Shown here: in pieces, positions 1 to 7,610 of the stretch | Numbering within the stretch: the stretch's first letter is position 1 | How the letters are laid out: each line of letters starts with the position of its first letter | From: Asaia bogorensis | GTDB lineage: Bacteria; Pseudomonadota; Alphaproteobacteria; Reyranellales; Reyranellaceae | Direction of reading: 5' to 3' | DNA: 42,291 nucleotides | NCBI GenBank assembly: GCA_945905835.1 | Contig: CAMDQJ010000019.1 | Coordinates: 1 to 42,291 of the forward strand | Position numbers and translations under genes: made by a program | The notes under the pieces: model-generated | Databases searched by the model: none | Told to the model about the DNA's origin: nothing | What the model saw: only the letters and a program-made list of their open reading frames with translations

Positions 1-805
1 CCAATAGGGTGAGCGATCCCACGGCGACGGCGAGTTCGGTCGGCTGGCCGTCGGCCACCAGCGCGAAATACGGTTGCGGGCGCTCGCCGCGCAGCGAGAA
101 CAGGTCGGCGGCGCCCCCGAACAGGCCGCGCTTGCCGAGTTCCTCGTGAAGCGAAGCGCCGACCAGACGACGGTCGCAGGCGGCGGCGGCCGAGTCGGTG
201 ACCACCGGCTCGGCGATGGTCGGCCCGGCGAAAATCGTGGCGCGGGCGGCCGGCTGGTCGCCTTCCTTGAAACGCCGCACCGCGTCGACGAACAGGCCGA
301 GCAGCCGGGTCAGCCGCGGGCTGTCGAGCGGCGCCACGATCAACGCCTCGGATTCCTTGCCGTCGGGCCAGCGCAGCTGCCGCCACACGCCATCGGCCAG
401 GAAGCCGCGGAAGCCCGCCTTGCGCTGGCCGGTGCGCGCGCCGCCCATGCGGCCGGAATGGGCGAGGTAGAAGGCGCCGTCCTCGTCGGCGGCGATGATG
501 CCCGCCACCTTCCGGTCGGCGCCGACGCGCGGCAGGTTGATCTCGCAGGTGATGCTTTCGCGCTTGGTCGGGGCATTGGGCGCATGGCCCAGCAGCAGCG
601 CGTGACGCGCCCCGGCGCGGGCGGTGGCGCTGCGTGGCTCGACCGCCCACCAGAAGGAGTCGTCGCGCGCCCAGTGGATCGTGGTGCGCAGTTCGCCGCC
701 GCGCCAGGTCAGCCGCACGCCCCGCGCCGGCACGCCTTTCAGCGTGCTTTGCAGGCGCTTGATCGCTCGTTCGATTCGCCTCGGTTCCCCAACAACCCGC
801 AGCAT
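1..805 (-). CDS. Unrecognised protein, C-terminus beyond window
   Basis: An open minus-strand frame runs from an ATG at 805 off the left edge, giving 268 codons without a stop. I do not recognise the family. The protein starts with a basic segment (GEPRRIERAIKRLQ), then a Trp-rich stretch (ARDDSFWWAVEP) and a region like a beta-strand followed by a Gly-rich loop (AADEDGAFYLAHSGRMGG, about residues 110-130). No signal peptide or membrane segment is visible. It is divergent from the ABC-F gene with about 50 bp between starts, so the promoters must be packed into or overlap the coding ends. The start is uncertain because the frame stays open upstream and the ribosome site before 805 is weak. Codon use is typical of its neighbours, which supports it being real; the function is unknown. 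Confidence 0.6.
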   Translation of the reverse strand, partial: MLRVVGEPRRIERAIKRLQSTLKGVPARGVRLTWRGGELRTTIHWARDDSFWWAVEPRSATARAGARHALLLGHAPNAPTKRESITCEINLPRVGADRKVAGIIAADEDGAFYLAHSGRMGGARTGQRKAGFRGFLADGVWRQLRWPDGKESEALIVAPLDSPRLTRLLGLFVDAVRRFKEGDQPAARATIFAGPTIAEPVVTDSAAAACDRRLVGASLHEELGKRGLFGGAADLFSLRGERPQPYFALVADGQPTELAVAVGSLTLL

Positions 806-856
806 GTACGACCATACCGCCCCGTGTGGTGCTTGCCCATCGGGACAGCTTGCGCC

Positions 857-2674
857 ATGACACCCGCCTTCATGGCCGACCCACCCCTCCTTGCGCTAAC
901 GGGCATCCGCTTTCATCTCGGCGACCAGACGGTTCTCGACGGCGTCGACTTAAGCGTCGCGCCGGGCGAGCGGCTGACGCTGGTCGGCCGCAACGGCGCC
1001 GGCAAGTCGACTCTGCTGCGCATTCTGGCGGGCGAACCGATCTTCGACGGCGGCACGCGCTTCGCCCAGCCCGGCGCCACCATCGCGACCTTGCCGCAGG
1101 AGCCCGATTTCAAGGGCTACACCAGCGTCGGCGAGTACGTGTCGTCGGCGCTCACCGATTCCCTGGGACCGGACGACTATCGCGTCGCTGCCTTGCTCGA
1201 CGACATGAAGCTCGATGCTGCCCGCGAGCCTGCCAATCTGTCGGGCGGCGAGGCCCGCCGTGCCGCACTTGCCCGGGCCCTGGTGGCCGAGCCCGTTGTC
1301 ATGCTGCTCGACGAGCCCACCAACCATCTCGATCTCACCACCATCGAATGGCTGGAAGAGAAGCTCTCGGCCTGGCGGGGCGCCTATCTGCTGGTGAGCC
1401 ACGACCGGCGGTTTCTCACCAACCTGACGCGCGCCGTGCTGTGGCTCGACCGCGGCATCGTCCGCCGCCTCGACAAGGGCTATGGCGAGTTCGAGGCCTG
1501 GTCGGCCGAGATCGTCGAACGCGAGGCCACGGAACGCCACAAGCTCGACCGTCTGATCGAGCGCGAGACGGAGTGGGCCGGCAAATCGATCCGCGCCCGG
1601 CGCACCCGCAACGAGGGCCGCCTGCGCGCCCTCAACGACCTGCGCAAGCAGCGCCGCCAGCAGATTGGCCCGGTCGGCAGCGCCTCGATCTCGGTCGGGG
1701 TCGCCGAGCAGTCGGGCGCACTTGTCGTCAACGCGCGCAACATCAGCAAAAGTTTTGGCGAGCGCAAGATCATCGAGGATTTCTCGACGCGCATCTTCCG
1801 CAAGGATCGCATCGGGCTCATCGGCCCCAACGGCGCCGGCAAGACGACATTGCTCAAGATGCTGATGGGCGAGCTCGAACCCGACAGCGGTACGGTCAAG
1901 CTCGGCGTCAGCCTGCTGCCGGTGGTGATCGACCAGCGTCGCGCCGACCTCGATCCCGACAAGACGCCGTGGGAGACGCTGGCCGATCGCAACGACCACG
2001 TTCTGGTGCGCGGGCACCTGACGCATGTGATGACCTATCTGCGCGAATACCTGTTCCGCGACGAGCAGGCGCGCCAGCCGGTGCGCACACTGTCAGGCGG
2101 CGAGCGCAACCGCCTGCTGCTGGCCAAGGCGCTGGCGGCGCCCTCCAACATGATCGTGCTCGACGAGCCGACCAACGACCTCGACGCCGACACGCTCGAC
2201 CTCCTGCAGGATGCGCTGGGCGACTATGACGGCACCGTCCTGCTGGTCAGTCACGACCGCGACTTCCTCGACCGACTCGTGACCTCGACCATTGCGCTGG
2301 AAGGCGACGGCACGGCGATCGAATATGCCGGCGGCTACAGCGACTACGTGAGCCAGCGCGGCTCGCGCGTCATGCCGGGGACCGTGAGCATCGCGCCGCG
2401 CAAGGCGAAGGCTGCGGCGCGCGAGAATACCCAGGGCAAGCGGCTGGGCTTCAAGCGCGAGCGGGCACTGTTCGAACTGCCGAAGAAGATGGACGCGCTG
2501 CGGGCCGAGATGGCGGCGCTGAACGCCGCGTTGGCCGACTCTGATCTCTACCGCCGCGACGCCAAGGCCTTCGCCACCAAAACCGCCCGCCTGGGTGTGG
2601 CGCAGGCCGAGCTGGAGGCTGCGGAGACGGAGTGGCTCGAGCTGGAGCTGCTTAGGGAGGCGCTGAACGGTTGA
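857..2674 (+). CDS. uup: ABC-F family ATPase Uup
   Basis: Duplicated-ATPase ABC-F protein, 605 aa from the ATG at 857; an ATG at 872 is an equally possible start. The first cassette has Walker A GRNGAGKS near residue 44, signature LSGGE near 128 and Walker B ending DEPTNHLD near 150. The second has GPNGAGKT near 323, LSGGE near 412 and DEPTNDLD near 435. The last 70 residues form a charged coiled coil typical of Uup, which in characterised members binds DNA or ribosomes; ABC-F proteins have no membrane domain and act in the cytoplasm on ribosomes. The frame is open much further upstream (to 74), but that extension is antisense to the preceding gene and not homologous to ABC-F. prfC follows 50 bp downstream, so two translation-related genes are adjacent. 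Assignment to Uup rather than another ABC-F rests on the C-terminal coil and domain order. Confidence 0.93.
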   Translation: MTPAFMADPPLLALTGIRFHLGDQTVLDGVDLSVAPGERLTLVGRNGAGKSTLLRILAGEPIFDGGTRFAQPGATIATLPQEPDFKGYTSVGEYVSSALTDSLGPDDYRVAALLDDMKLDAAREPANLSGGEARRAALARALVAEPVVMLLDEPTNHLDLTTIEWLEEKLSAWRGAYLLVSHDRRFLTNLTRAVLWLDRGIVRRLDKGYGEFEAWSAEIVEREATERHKLDRLIERETEWAGKSIRARRTRNEGRLRALNDLRKQRRQQIGPVGSASISVGVAEQSGALVVNARNISKSFGERKIIEDFSTRIFRKDRIGLIGPNGAGKTTLLKMLMGELEPDSGTVKLGVSLLPVVIDQRRADLDPDKTPWETLADRNDHVLVRGHLTHVMTYLREYLFRDEQARQPVRTLSGGERNRLLLAKALAAPSNMIVLDEPTNDLDADTLDLLQDALGDYDGTVLLVSHDRDFLDRLVTSTIALEGDGTAIEYAGGYSDYVSQRGSRVMPGTVSIAPRKAKAAARENTQGKRLGFKRERALFELPKKMDALRAEMAALNAALADSDLYRRDAKAFATKTARLGVAQAELEAAETEWLELELLREALNG

Positions 2675-2724
2675 CCTGAGGGGATGCGTCGGGTACCCCC
2701 ACGCACCCTCAAAGGCTTCCAAAA

Positions 2725-4308
2725 GTGCCCGATTCTGCCGTTTCCCCTGCGTCCGACTCAAGCTTGGCCGGTCATCCCGCCGGCCTGCGGCGGACGTTCG
2801 CCATCATCTCCCATCCCGACGCCGGAAAGACGACGCTGACCGAGAAGCTGCTGCTGTTCGGCGGCGCCATCCATGTTGCGGGCGCCGTGAAGGCGCGCGG
2901 CGAGGCGAGGCGGGCTCGATCCGATTGGATGAAGATCGAGCAGCAGCGCGGCATCTCGGTCACCACCTCGGTGATGCATTTCGAATATGGCGGCGCGGTG
3001 TTCAACCTCCTGGACACGCCGGGCCACGAGGATTTCAGCGAGGACACCTACCGCACGCTGACCGCCGTCGATTCGGCCGTCATGGTGATCGACGCCGCCA
3101 AAGGCATCGAGGCGCGCACCCGCAAGCTGTTCGAGATTTGCCGTCTGCGTGACGTGCCGATCATCACCTTCATCAACAAGATGGACCGCGAGTCCAAGGA
3201 CCCGATCGAGCTTCTGGACGAGATCGCCTCGACCCTCGCGCTCGACGTAACGCCGATGAGCTGGCCGCAGGGCTCGGGCAACCAGTTCAAGGGTACCTAC
3301 GATCTCGCCCACGACCGCATGCTGGTGTTCGACAACAAGGACAGATCGCGGATCGGCGAGATGATCGAGAATTACGAGATCACCGATCCGAAGCTCGCCG
3401 AGGATGTCGAGCTGGTGCGCGCGGGCTATCCCGAGTTCGATATCGAGTCCTACCGGGCCGGGCACCTGTCGCCGGTGTTCTTCGGCAGCGCCTACAATAA
3501 TTTCGGCGTGCGCGAGCTTTTGGACGCGATCGCGGAGTGGGCGCCGCCGCCGCGGCCCCAGCCGGCCGAGCCGCGCGCCATCGATCCGACCGAGCCCAAG
3601 GTCGCGGGCTTCGTCTTCAAGGTCCAGGCCAACATGGACCCCAACCATCGCGACCGCGTCGCCTTCCTGCGCCTGTGCAGCGGCAAGTTCCGCCGCGGCA
3701 TGAAGCTCGTGCAAATGGGCACCGGCAAGGTGCTGTCGGTCAATTCGCCGATCCTGTTCTTCGCCCGCGAGCGCGAGATCGTCGACGAGGCGTGGCCCGG
3801 CGACATCATCGGCATTCCCAATCACGGCGTGCTGCGCGTCGGCGACACGCTGACCGAGGGCGAGCAGGTAAAAATCGTTGGCATCCCCAACTTCGCGCCG
3901 GAAATCCTGCGCCGCGTGCGGCTCGAGGACCCGATGAAATCCAAGCAGCTAAAGCGCGCCCTGGAAGACCTGGCGGAGGAAGGCGTGACCCAGGTGTTCC
4001 GCCGTGTCATCGGCGGCGATCACATCGTGGGCGTGGTCGGCGAGCTGCAGCTCGACGTGCTGAAAGCGCGCGTCGAGGCTGAATATTCGGTGATGATCGA
4101 CCTCGAGCCGGCACCGTTCGAAACCGCGCGCTGGATCTCGGCCGAGACCAAGGCCGATCTCGAAGCCTTCATGTCGGCCAACCGCGGCGGCATGTCGGAG
4201 GATCGCGACGGCACCCCGGTGTTTTTGGCGCGTAACGCCTGGGAGCTGGGCTACATCGCCGAGAAGAGCCCCAAAATCAAATTCGCCGATATTCGCGAGC
4301 GTGCCTGA
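2725..4308 (+). CDS. prfC: Peptide chain release factor 3
   Basis: Translational GTPase of 527 aa that recycles RF1/RF2 from the ribosome after termination. G1 is SHPDAGKTT (residues 29-37), G3 is DTPGHEDF (97-104) and G4 is NKMD (151-154); the switch I region contains the ARSDWMKIEQQRGISV block shared by RF3 and EF-G. Length and the C-terminal RF3 domain (QVFRR, then GVVGELQLDVL) match full-length RF3. The start is a GTG at 2725; the next internal starts would remove part of the N-terminal lead before G1. It follows uup on the same strand, and its last eight bases overlap the possible GTG start of the next gene. All motif residues are present; I see no lesion. Confidence 0.96.
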   Translation: MPDSAVSPASDSSLAGHPAGLRRTFAIISHPDAGKTTLTEKLLLFGGAIHVAGAVKARGEARRARSDWMKIEQQRGISVTTSVMHFEYGGAVFNLLDTPGHEDFSEDTYRTLTAVDSAVMVIDAAKGIEARTRKLFEICRLRDVPIITFINKMDRESKDPIELLDEIASTLALDVTPMSWPQGSGNQFKGTYDLAHDRMLVFDNKDRSRIGEMIENYEITDPKLAEDVELVRAGYPEFDIESYRAGHLSPVFFGSAYNNFGVRELLDAIAEWAPPPRPQPAEPRAIDPTEPKVAGFVFKVQANMDPNHRDRVAFLRLCSGKFRRGMKLVQMGTGKVLSVNSPILFFAREREIVDEAWPGDIIGIPNHGVLRVGDTLTEGEQVKIVGIPNFAPEILRRVRLEDPMKSKQLKRALEDLAEEGVTQVFRRVIGGDHIVGVVGELQLDVLKARVEAEYSVMIDLEPAPFETARWISAETKADLEAFMSANRGGMSEDRDGTPVFLARNAWELGYIAEKSPKIKFADIRERA

Positions 4309-5296
4309 TCGGGGCACAATCATCTGCGGCGAAGCCTTTTTTTGCTCATCTTTGGCGACGATACTGTCGATCGAGCAACAGAAACTCATTTCGCGAGAAC
4401 GATGCCCGGTCGCCTACCTGTTCGAGTCGGAGCTCTATCGCATCAAGCCTCTGCCAGAGGCGACCTTGCTCGGCATGATCCCGCGGCACTGTCGGCTGAT
4501 CCTCGACATGGATGGCATGTACAATCCGGTTCTGAAGCTCGACGGCTACGACTTCAATCATCCCGACAAGGCGAGCCGCGCCCGATGGTTCGAGTTCTAC
4601 GACGCCTTGGCCGATCGGGTCGCCAAGCCGACGCTGGCGCCACCCGATCATCCGCGCGTCAGTCCGATGATTTTCTACGGCTACGACCGGGCTCTCGAGA
4701 TCGATCCGGCCACGGCGCCGCCCAAGCACTACGACATCCTCCATGTCGGACATAACTGGTGGCGCTGGAAGGAAGTGGCAGGCGAGTTGCTGCCGGCGTT
4801 CGAGCAGATCCGCGACCAGGTGGGCGAGATCGGTTTCATCGGCCTGTGGTGGGACGGCCCGCCTGTCGAAGGTCCGGAGGCCGGTCCGGCCGAGGCATTC
4901 GAGTGCGATCCCGCGACGTTCCGGCGACTGAAGAGCGAGGCCTCGACAGCGGTGATGTATTCCGATGTGGTGCGCACGATGAGCACCGCGCGGATCAACA
5001 TTTTCACGCAGCGCCCGGGCCTGCATCATCTGAAGCGCCTGACGCTGAAATACTTCGAGATCTTCTACGCCGACACCATCCCGCTCCTGATGCTGGACGC
5101 CGATCTCGCGGTGGCGGTGTACGGACCGGCTGCGCGCGAGCTGGTTCTCAAGGCCCGCGTCGCCGGGAAACTGCTCGATGCGCTCGCCCGGCCGGATCAC
5201 TACCGTGGCGTCGTCGAGGATGTGCGGCGTCATCTCGCCGCGAACTACTCCTACGACCAGCGGGTTCGCGAACTGGTCACTGCACTGCGGGACTGA
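4301..5296 (+). CDS. CgeB-like glycosyltransferase, N-terminally truncated
   Basis: The 331-aa frame aligns with the next gene from about residue 40 onward: DMDGMYNP against DCDGAYND, DILHVGHNWWRWK against GMIYVGHTKCRWR, and TIPLLMLDADLAVAVYG against TIPLSILDPAYVREIYG. The C-terminal half resembles the CgeB/Glyco_trans_1_2 type of GT-B fold. The paralogue's first ~80 residues (a MKLVFVYWGYENAG start and the first Rossmann strands) have no counterpart. Instead, about 35 unrelated residues run back to a GTG that overlaps the prfC stop by eight bases. I read this as loss of the 5' end, probably a deletion between prfC and about position 4400. Substrate and product are unknown. The ATG at 4402 and later in-frame starts are alternatives. 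Confidence 0.6.
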   Translation: MPDRGTIICGEAFFCSSLATILSIEQQKLISRERCPVAYLFESELYRIKPLPEATLLGMIPRHCRLILDMDGMYNPVLKLDGYDFNHPDKASRARWFEFYDALADRVAKPTLAPPDHPRVSPMIFYGYDRALEIDPATAPPKHYDILHVGHNWWRWKEVAGELLPAFEQIRDQVGEIGFIGLWWDGPPVEGPEAGPAEAFECDPATFRRLKSEASTAVMYSDVVRTMSTARINIFTQRPGLHHLKRLTLKYFEIFYADTIPLLMLDADLAVAVYGPAARELVLKARVAGKLLDALARPDHYRGVVEDVRRHLAANYSYDQRVRELVTALRD

Positions 5297-5315
5297 ACGC
5301 CGAAACGGAAACGCG

Positions 5316-6773
5316 ATGAAGCTGGTGTTCGTCTACTGGGGATACGAGAACGCCGGCAGCATGCTGGATTTGCGCGGCTACGCCCGGGCGGCGGAGGCAA
5401 TGGGCCATCAGGTGACGATCTACGGTCTGCCGAACCCGCAGGCGCCGAACTACTCGCAGGACCTGAGCGGCGCCGACGCCGTCGTCTTCGTCGTCGAATG
5501 GACGACGCAACTGCAGTTCGGCGACCGGCTGGACTGGGCGCGCTTGCTGACGGCGGTGCCGCGCAGCCGTCGCGTCGTGATCGATTGCGACGGCGCCTAC
5601 AACGATCCGATCCTGTTCTTCGGCGACTACAATCACCGCACCGAGGAATCGAGCCGCCAGTGGATCGTTTTCTGCGACAGCCTGTCCGACAAGATCTGCC
5701 AGCCGGCGCTGCGGCCGCGTCGGCCGAACGTCCGGCCGTTCCTGTTCCATATCTACGATCCGACCTGGGAGGCGCCGCTCGACTTCGCCGCCAAGGAATT
5801 CGGCATGATCTATGTCGGCCACACCAAGTGCCGCTGGCGTGGCATGTCGCGGGTGCTGCAAGCCATGGAGCCGGTGCGCCAGCGCGTGGGCCGTGTCGCC
5901 CTGGTCGGCGAGGGCTGGGACAATCCTCCGGAATGGACCCAGTGGCAGGAGATCAAGGCCGACTACCACGTCGATCGCGAATACCTGGGGAAACTCGACA
6001 TCGAGACCATGCCGCCGATCCCCTATGCCGAGGTTCCAGCCTCGATGAGCAGGGCGGTCTTCAACCCGGTGATGTACCGGCCGCTCTTCGAGTGCCTGGC
6101 CATGGTCACCTGCCGGACGTTCGAGACGCCGGCGGCCGGAACGATCCCGCTGTCCATCCTGGATCCGGCCTATGTCCGGGAGATCTATGGCGACGCCGCC
6201 CTGGAACTGGTCCTGGGAGAGGACAGGCCGCACGAAAAGATTCTTGATGTACTGGCCAGGCCCGAGCACTACGCCAGGATCGTGCAGGGGATCCGTCAGG
6301 AATTCGGCCGGCGCCACAGCCCTGGGGCACGGTTGCGCGAACTCATGGAAATCATCGACGCTTGGAGTGTTTTTCGGTACGTCACTCTTTCACCATTGCA
6401 AGAGGTCGTGCCGAATGAAGCTCCAGCGTATCGATCCGGGCCCGCGCCTCAGCGAGGCCGTCGTTTACGAGGACCGCATCTACCTCTCGGGCATGATCCC
6501 GGAGGACAGCTCGCTCGACATCACCGGCCAGGTGAAGCAGGCGCTGGGCGAGATCGATGCCTTGCTGAAGCGTGCCGGCACCGACAAGGGCAAAATCCTC
6601 ACCGCCACGATCTGGCTGGCCGATATCGGCGACTTCGCCGCCATGAACGCCGTCTGGGACGCCTGGGTCGTGCCCGGCCAGACACCGGCCCGTGCCACGG
6701 TCCAGGCAAAAATGAACGATCCCGGTTTGAAGGTCGAAATCATGGTCGTCGCGGCCATTTAGCGGCGTGCTAA
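5316..6773 (+). CDS. CgeB-like glycosyltransferase lacking its normal stop
   Basis: Starts at ATG 5316, 19 bp after the preceding paralogue. Residues 1-349 look complete: MKLVFVYWGYENAG, then DCDGAYNDPILFFGDYNH, a GEGWDNPPEW segment and a C-terminal CgeB-like block (CRTFETPAAGTIPL near 268, ending LRELMEIIDA near 348). The paralogue stops right after the equivalent motif, but here no stop occurs and the frame runs 136 codons further, entirely through the ridA-like gene in another frame, to 6773. The tail is Arg/Gly/His-rich and looks like a frame shadow. In a third frame a TGA at 6416 overlaps the ridA-like ATG, so one indel near 6360-6410 would restore a normal ATGA junction. The protein is probably a cytoplasmic glycosyltransferase; the acceptor is unknown. 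Confidence 0.6.
   Translation: MKLVFVYWGYENAGSMLDLRGYARAAEAMGHQVTIYGLPNPQAPNYSQDLSGADAVVFVVEWTTQLQFGDRLDWARLLTAVPRSRRVVIDCDGAYNDPILFFGDYNHRTEESSRQWIVFCDSLSDKICQPALRPRRPNVRPFLFHIYDPTWEAPLDFAAKEFGMIYVGHTKCRWRGMSRVLQAMEPVRQRVGRVALVGEGWDNPPEWTQWQEIKADYHVDREYLGKLDIETMPPIPYAEVPASMSRAVFNPVMYRPLFECLAMVTCRTFETPAAGTIPLSILDPAYVREIYGDAALELVLGEDRPHEKILDVLARPEHYARIVQGIRQEFGRRHSPGARLRELMEIIDAWSVFRYVTLSPLQEVVPNEAPAYRSGPAPQRGRRLRGPHLPLGHDPGGQLARHHRPGEAGAGRDRCLAEACRHRQGQNPHRHDLAGRYRRLRRHERRLGRLGRARPDTGPCHGPGKNERSRFEGRNHGRRGHLAAC
6415..6762 (+). CDS. RidA family protein (first of a pair)
   Basis: 115-aa RidA/YjgF/UK114-family protein. Such proteins form cytoplasmic trimers; archetypal RidA hydrolyses reactive enamine/imine intermediates made by PLP enzymes, but other subgroups have lost that activity. 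The C-terminal family block is clear: NAVWDAW near 79, TPARATVQAKM (90-100) with the conserved Arg at 93, then VEIMVVAAI. The first half is shorter and more divergent than canonical RidA. The ATG at 6415 gives the N-terminus MKLQRIDPG, which matches MSVKRINPG of the next gene. The glycosyltransferase frame runs right through this gene in a different frame. By my alignment it shares about 55% identity with the downstream paralogue, so the two arose by tandem duplication. Confidence 0.88.
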   Translation: MKLQRIDPGPRLSEAVVYEDRIYLSGMIPEDSSLDITGQVKQALGEIDALLKRAGTDKGKILTATIWLADIGDFAAMNAVWDAWVVPGQTPARATVQAKMNDPGLKVEIMVVAAI

Positions 6774-6807
6774 GGTCGGGCCGCCAATTCTGGAGGGAGA
6801 AAAGACA

Positions 6808-7155
6808 ATGAGCGTCAAACGAATCAATCCCGGCGCGCGCATGAGCAGCGCCGTCGTTCACGGCAATACGGTCTATCTCGCCGGCCTCACCGCCGACGAC
6901 CGCACGCTCGATGTGAAGGGCCAGACCAAGCAGATCCTCGACAAGGTCGACAAGTTCCTGGCCGAGGCCGGCACCGACAAGTCGAAGGTGCTCTCGGCCA
7001 ACATCTGGCTGACCGACATCAAGACCTGGAGCCAGATGAACGAGGTCTGGGACGCCTGGGTGGCCCCCGGCAACGCGCCGGCCCGCGCCACCGTCGAGGC
7101 CAAGCTCGCGGCACCCGGCCTCAGCGTCGAGATCATGGTGCAAGCTGCGAAGTAG
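6808..7155 (+). CDS. RidA family protein (second of a pair)
   Basis: 115 aa, the same length as the upstream paralogue, with a consensus ribosome site (GGAGGGAG) eight bases before the ATG. Family features are NEVWDAW near 78, PARATVEAKL (91-100) with Arg 93, and the VEIMVQAAK end. Expected role is a small cytoplasmic trimer acting on reactive imines or a related ligand; the exact ligand cannot be told from sequence. It lies 45 bp after the first ridA-like gene on the same strand and is followed by a strong inverted repeat (7193-7218) that probably ends the transcript. It has a better ribosome site than its partner, so it may be the more strongly translated copy. Confidence 0.9.
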   Translation: MSVKRINPGARMSSAVVHGNTVYLAGLTADDRTLDVKGQTKQILDKVDKFLAEAGTDKSKVLSANIWLTDIKTWSQMNEVWDAWVAPGNAPARATVEAKLAAPGLSVEIMVQAAK

Positions 7156-7192
7156 GGGGCTGCGAAGTAACCCTCGTCCTCGCTGAAAACGC

Positions 7193-7218
7193 AAAGGGCC
7201 GGCATTCGCCGGCCCTTT
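7193..7218. terminator. Bidirectional intrinsic terminator
   Basis: Perfect 11-bp inverted repeat: AAAGGGCCGGC (7193-7203) and GCCGGCCCTTT (7208-7218), with loop ATTC. The A-rich and T-rich ends make it a plausible intrinsic terminator for both the plus-strand ridA-like gene (stop 7155) and the converging minus-strand mini-genes (last stop at 7220). Confidence 0.85.
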
Positions 7219-7219
7219 G

Positions 7220-7315
7220 TCATTTCAGGAGGGCGTAAGCCGGCTCGGCCACTGCCAGCGCGAGAGCCGCGATGGCTGCGAGGCAGAACCATTCGATGAG
7301 GGGCTCGAGGACCAT
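7220..7315 (-). CDS. Small single-span membrane peptide (31 aa)
   Basis: A 31-codon frame from ATG 7315 to the TGA at 7220-7222, encoding MVLEPLIEWFCLAAIAALAL and then AVAEPAYALLK. Residues 8-23 are hydrophobic, so it could be one short transmembrane helix. The start lies three bases after the stop of the preceding mini-gene (TGA then ATC then ATG), suggesting translational coupling, and the stop abuts the terminator at 7193-7218. It has no strong ribosome site of its own. I recognise no family; support is context and the hydrophobic profile only. Confidence 0.4.
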   Translation of the reverse strand: MVLEPLIEWFCLAAIAALALAVAEPAYALLK

Positions 7316-7318
7316 GAT

Positions 7319-7408
7319 TCACGCCGTTGTCCAGATCGTGTGCTGGCCGCGGCGGCGGGGCCGCAGGCCGGCATGAACGGCGGCGATGACGAAAAGTGTG
7401 CGCAACAT
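7319..7408 (-). CDS. Small basic peptide (29 aa)
   Basis: A 29-codon frame with start ATG 7408 and stop 7319-7321, preceded by a good ribosome site (CAGGAGA, seven bases upstream). The product begins with a hydrophobic MLRTLFVIAAVHAGL and continues with an RPRRR cluster and QHTIWTTA. No family is recognised. It lies between two other mini-genes on the same strand, all ahead of one terminator. The ribosome site makes translation plausible; the function is unknown. Confidence 0.4.
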   Translation of the reverse strand: MLRTLFVIAAVHAGLRPRRRGQHTIWTTA

Positions 7409-7434
7409 GGCAAATCTCCTGACGGGGCTGGGAT

Positions 7435-7599
7435 CTAACGGATGGAGGCGAACATGACCGGGGCGGGATGGCTGACGGCGACGACGGCGACGCCGTTGGT
7501 GTCCATCCGGCAGGCATGGCGGCAGTCGCCGCGCGGGTTGGCGAAGGTCGCGAGTGCCATCGTGGCGACGGCGAGGATAATGATCGTCGAGATTTTCAT
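7435..7599 (-). CDS. Small secreted protein (54 aa)
   Basis: 54 aa with start ATG 7599 and a strong ribosome site (AAGGAGAG) about six bases upstream. Residues 1-20 form a classical signal peptide (MKISTIIILAVATMALATFA); the mature part has two Cys within NPRGDCRHACRMDTNG, which could form a disulphide, and a hydrophobic end. It starts 11 bp after the stop of the response-regulator pseudogene, so they probably share a transcript. No family is recognised. Likely periplasmic or released; the role is unknown. Confidence 0.6.
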   Translation of the reverse strand: MKISTIIILAVATMALATFANPRGDCRHACRMDTNGVAVVAVSHPAPVMFASIR

Positions 7600-7610
7600 G
7601 GTCGCTCTCC

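Noticed and set aside
74..856. Long in-frame N-terminal extension of the ABC-F protein (261 extra codons)
   Set aside because: It is antisense to the minus-strand gene at 1-805, has no ABC-F homology and reads as a low-complexity frame shadow; the family begins near 857-872.
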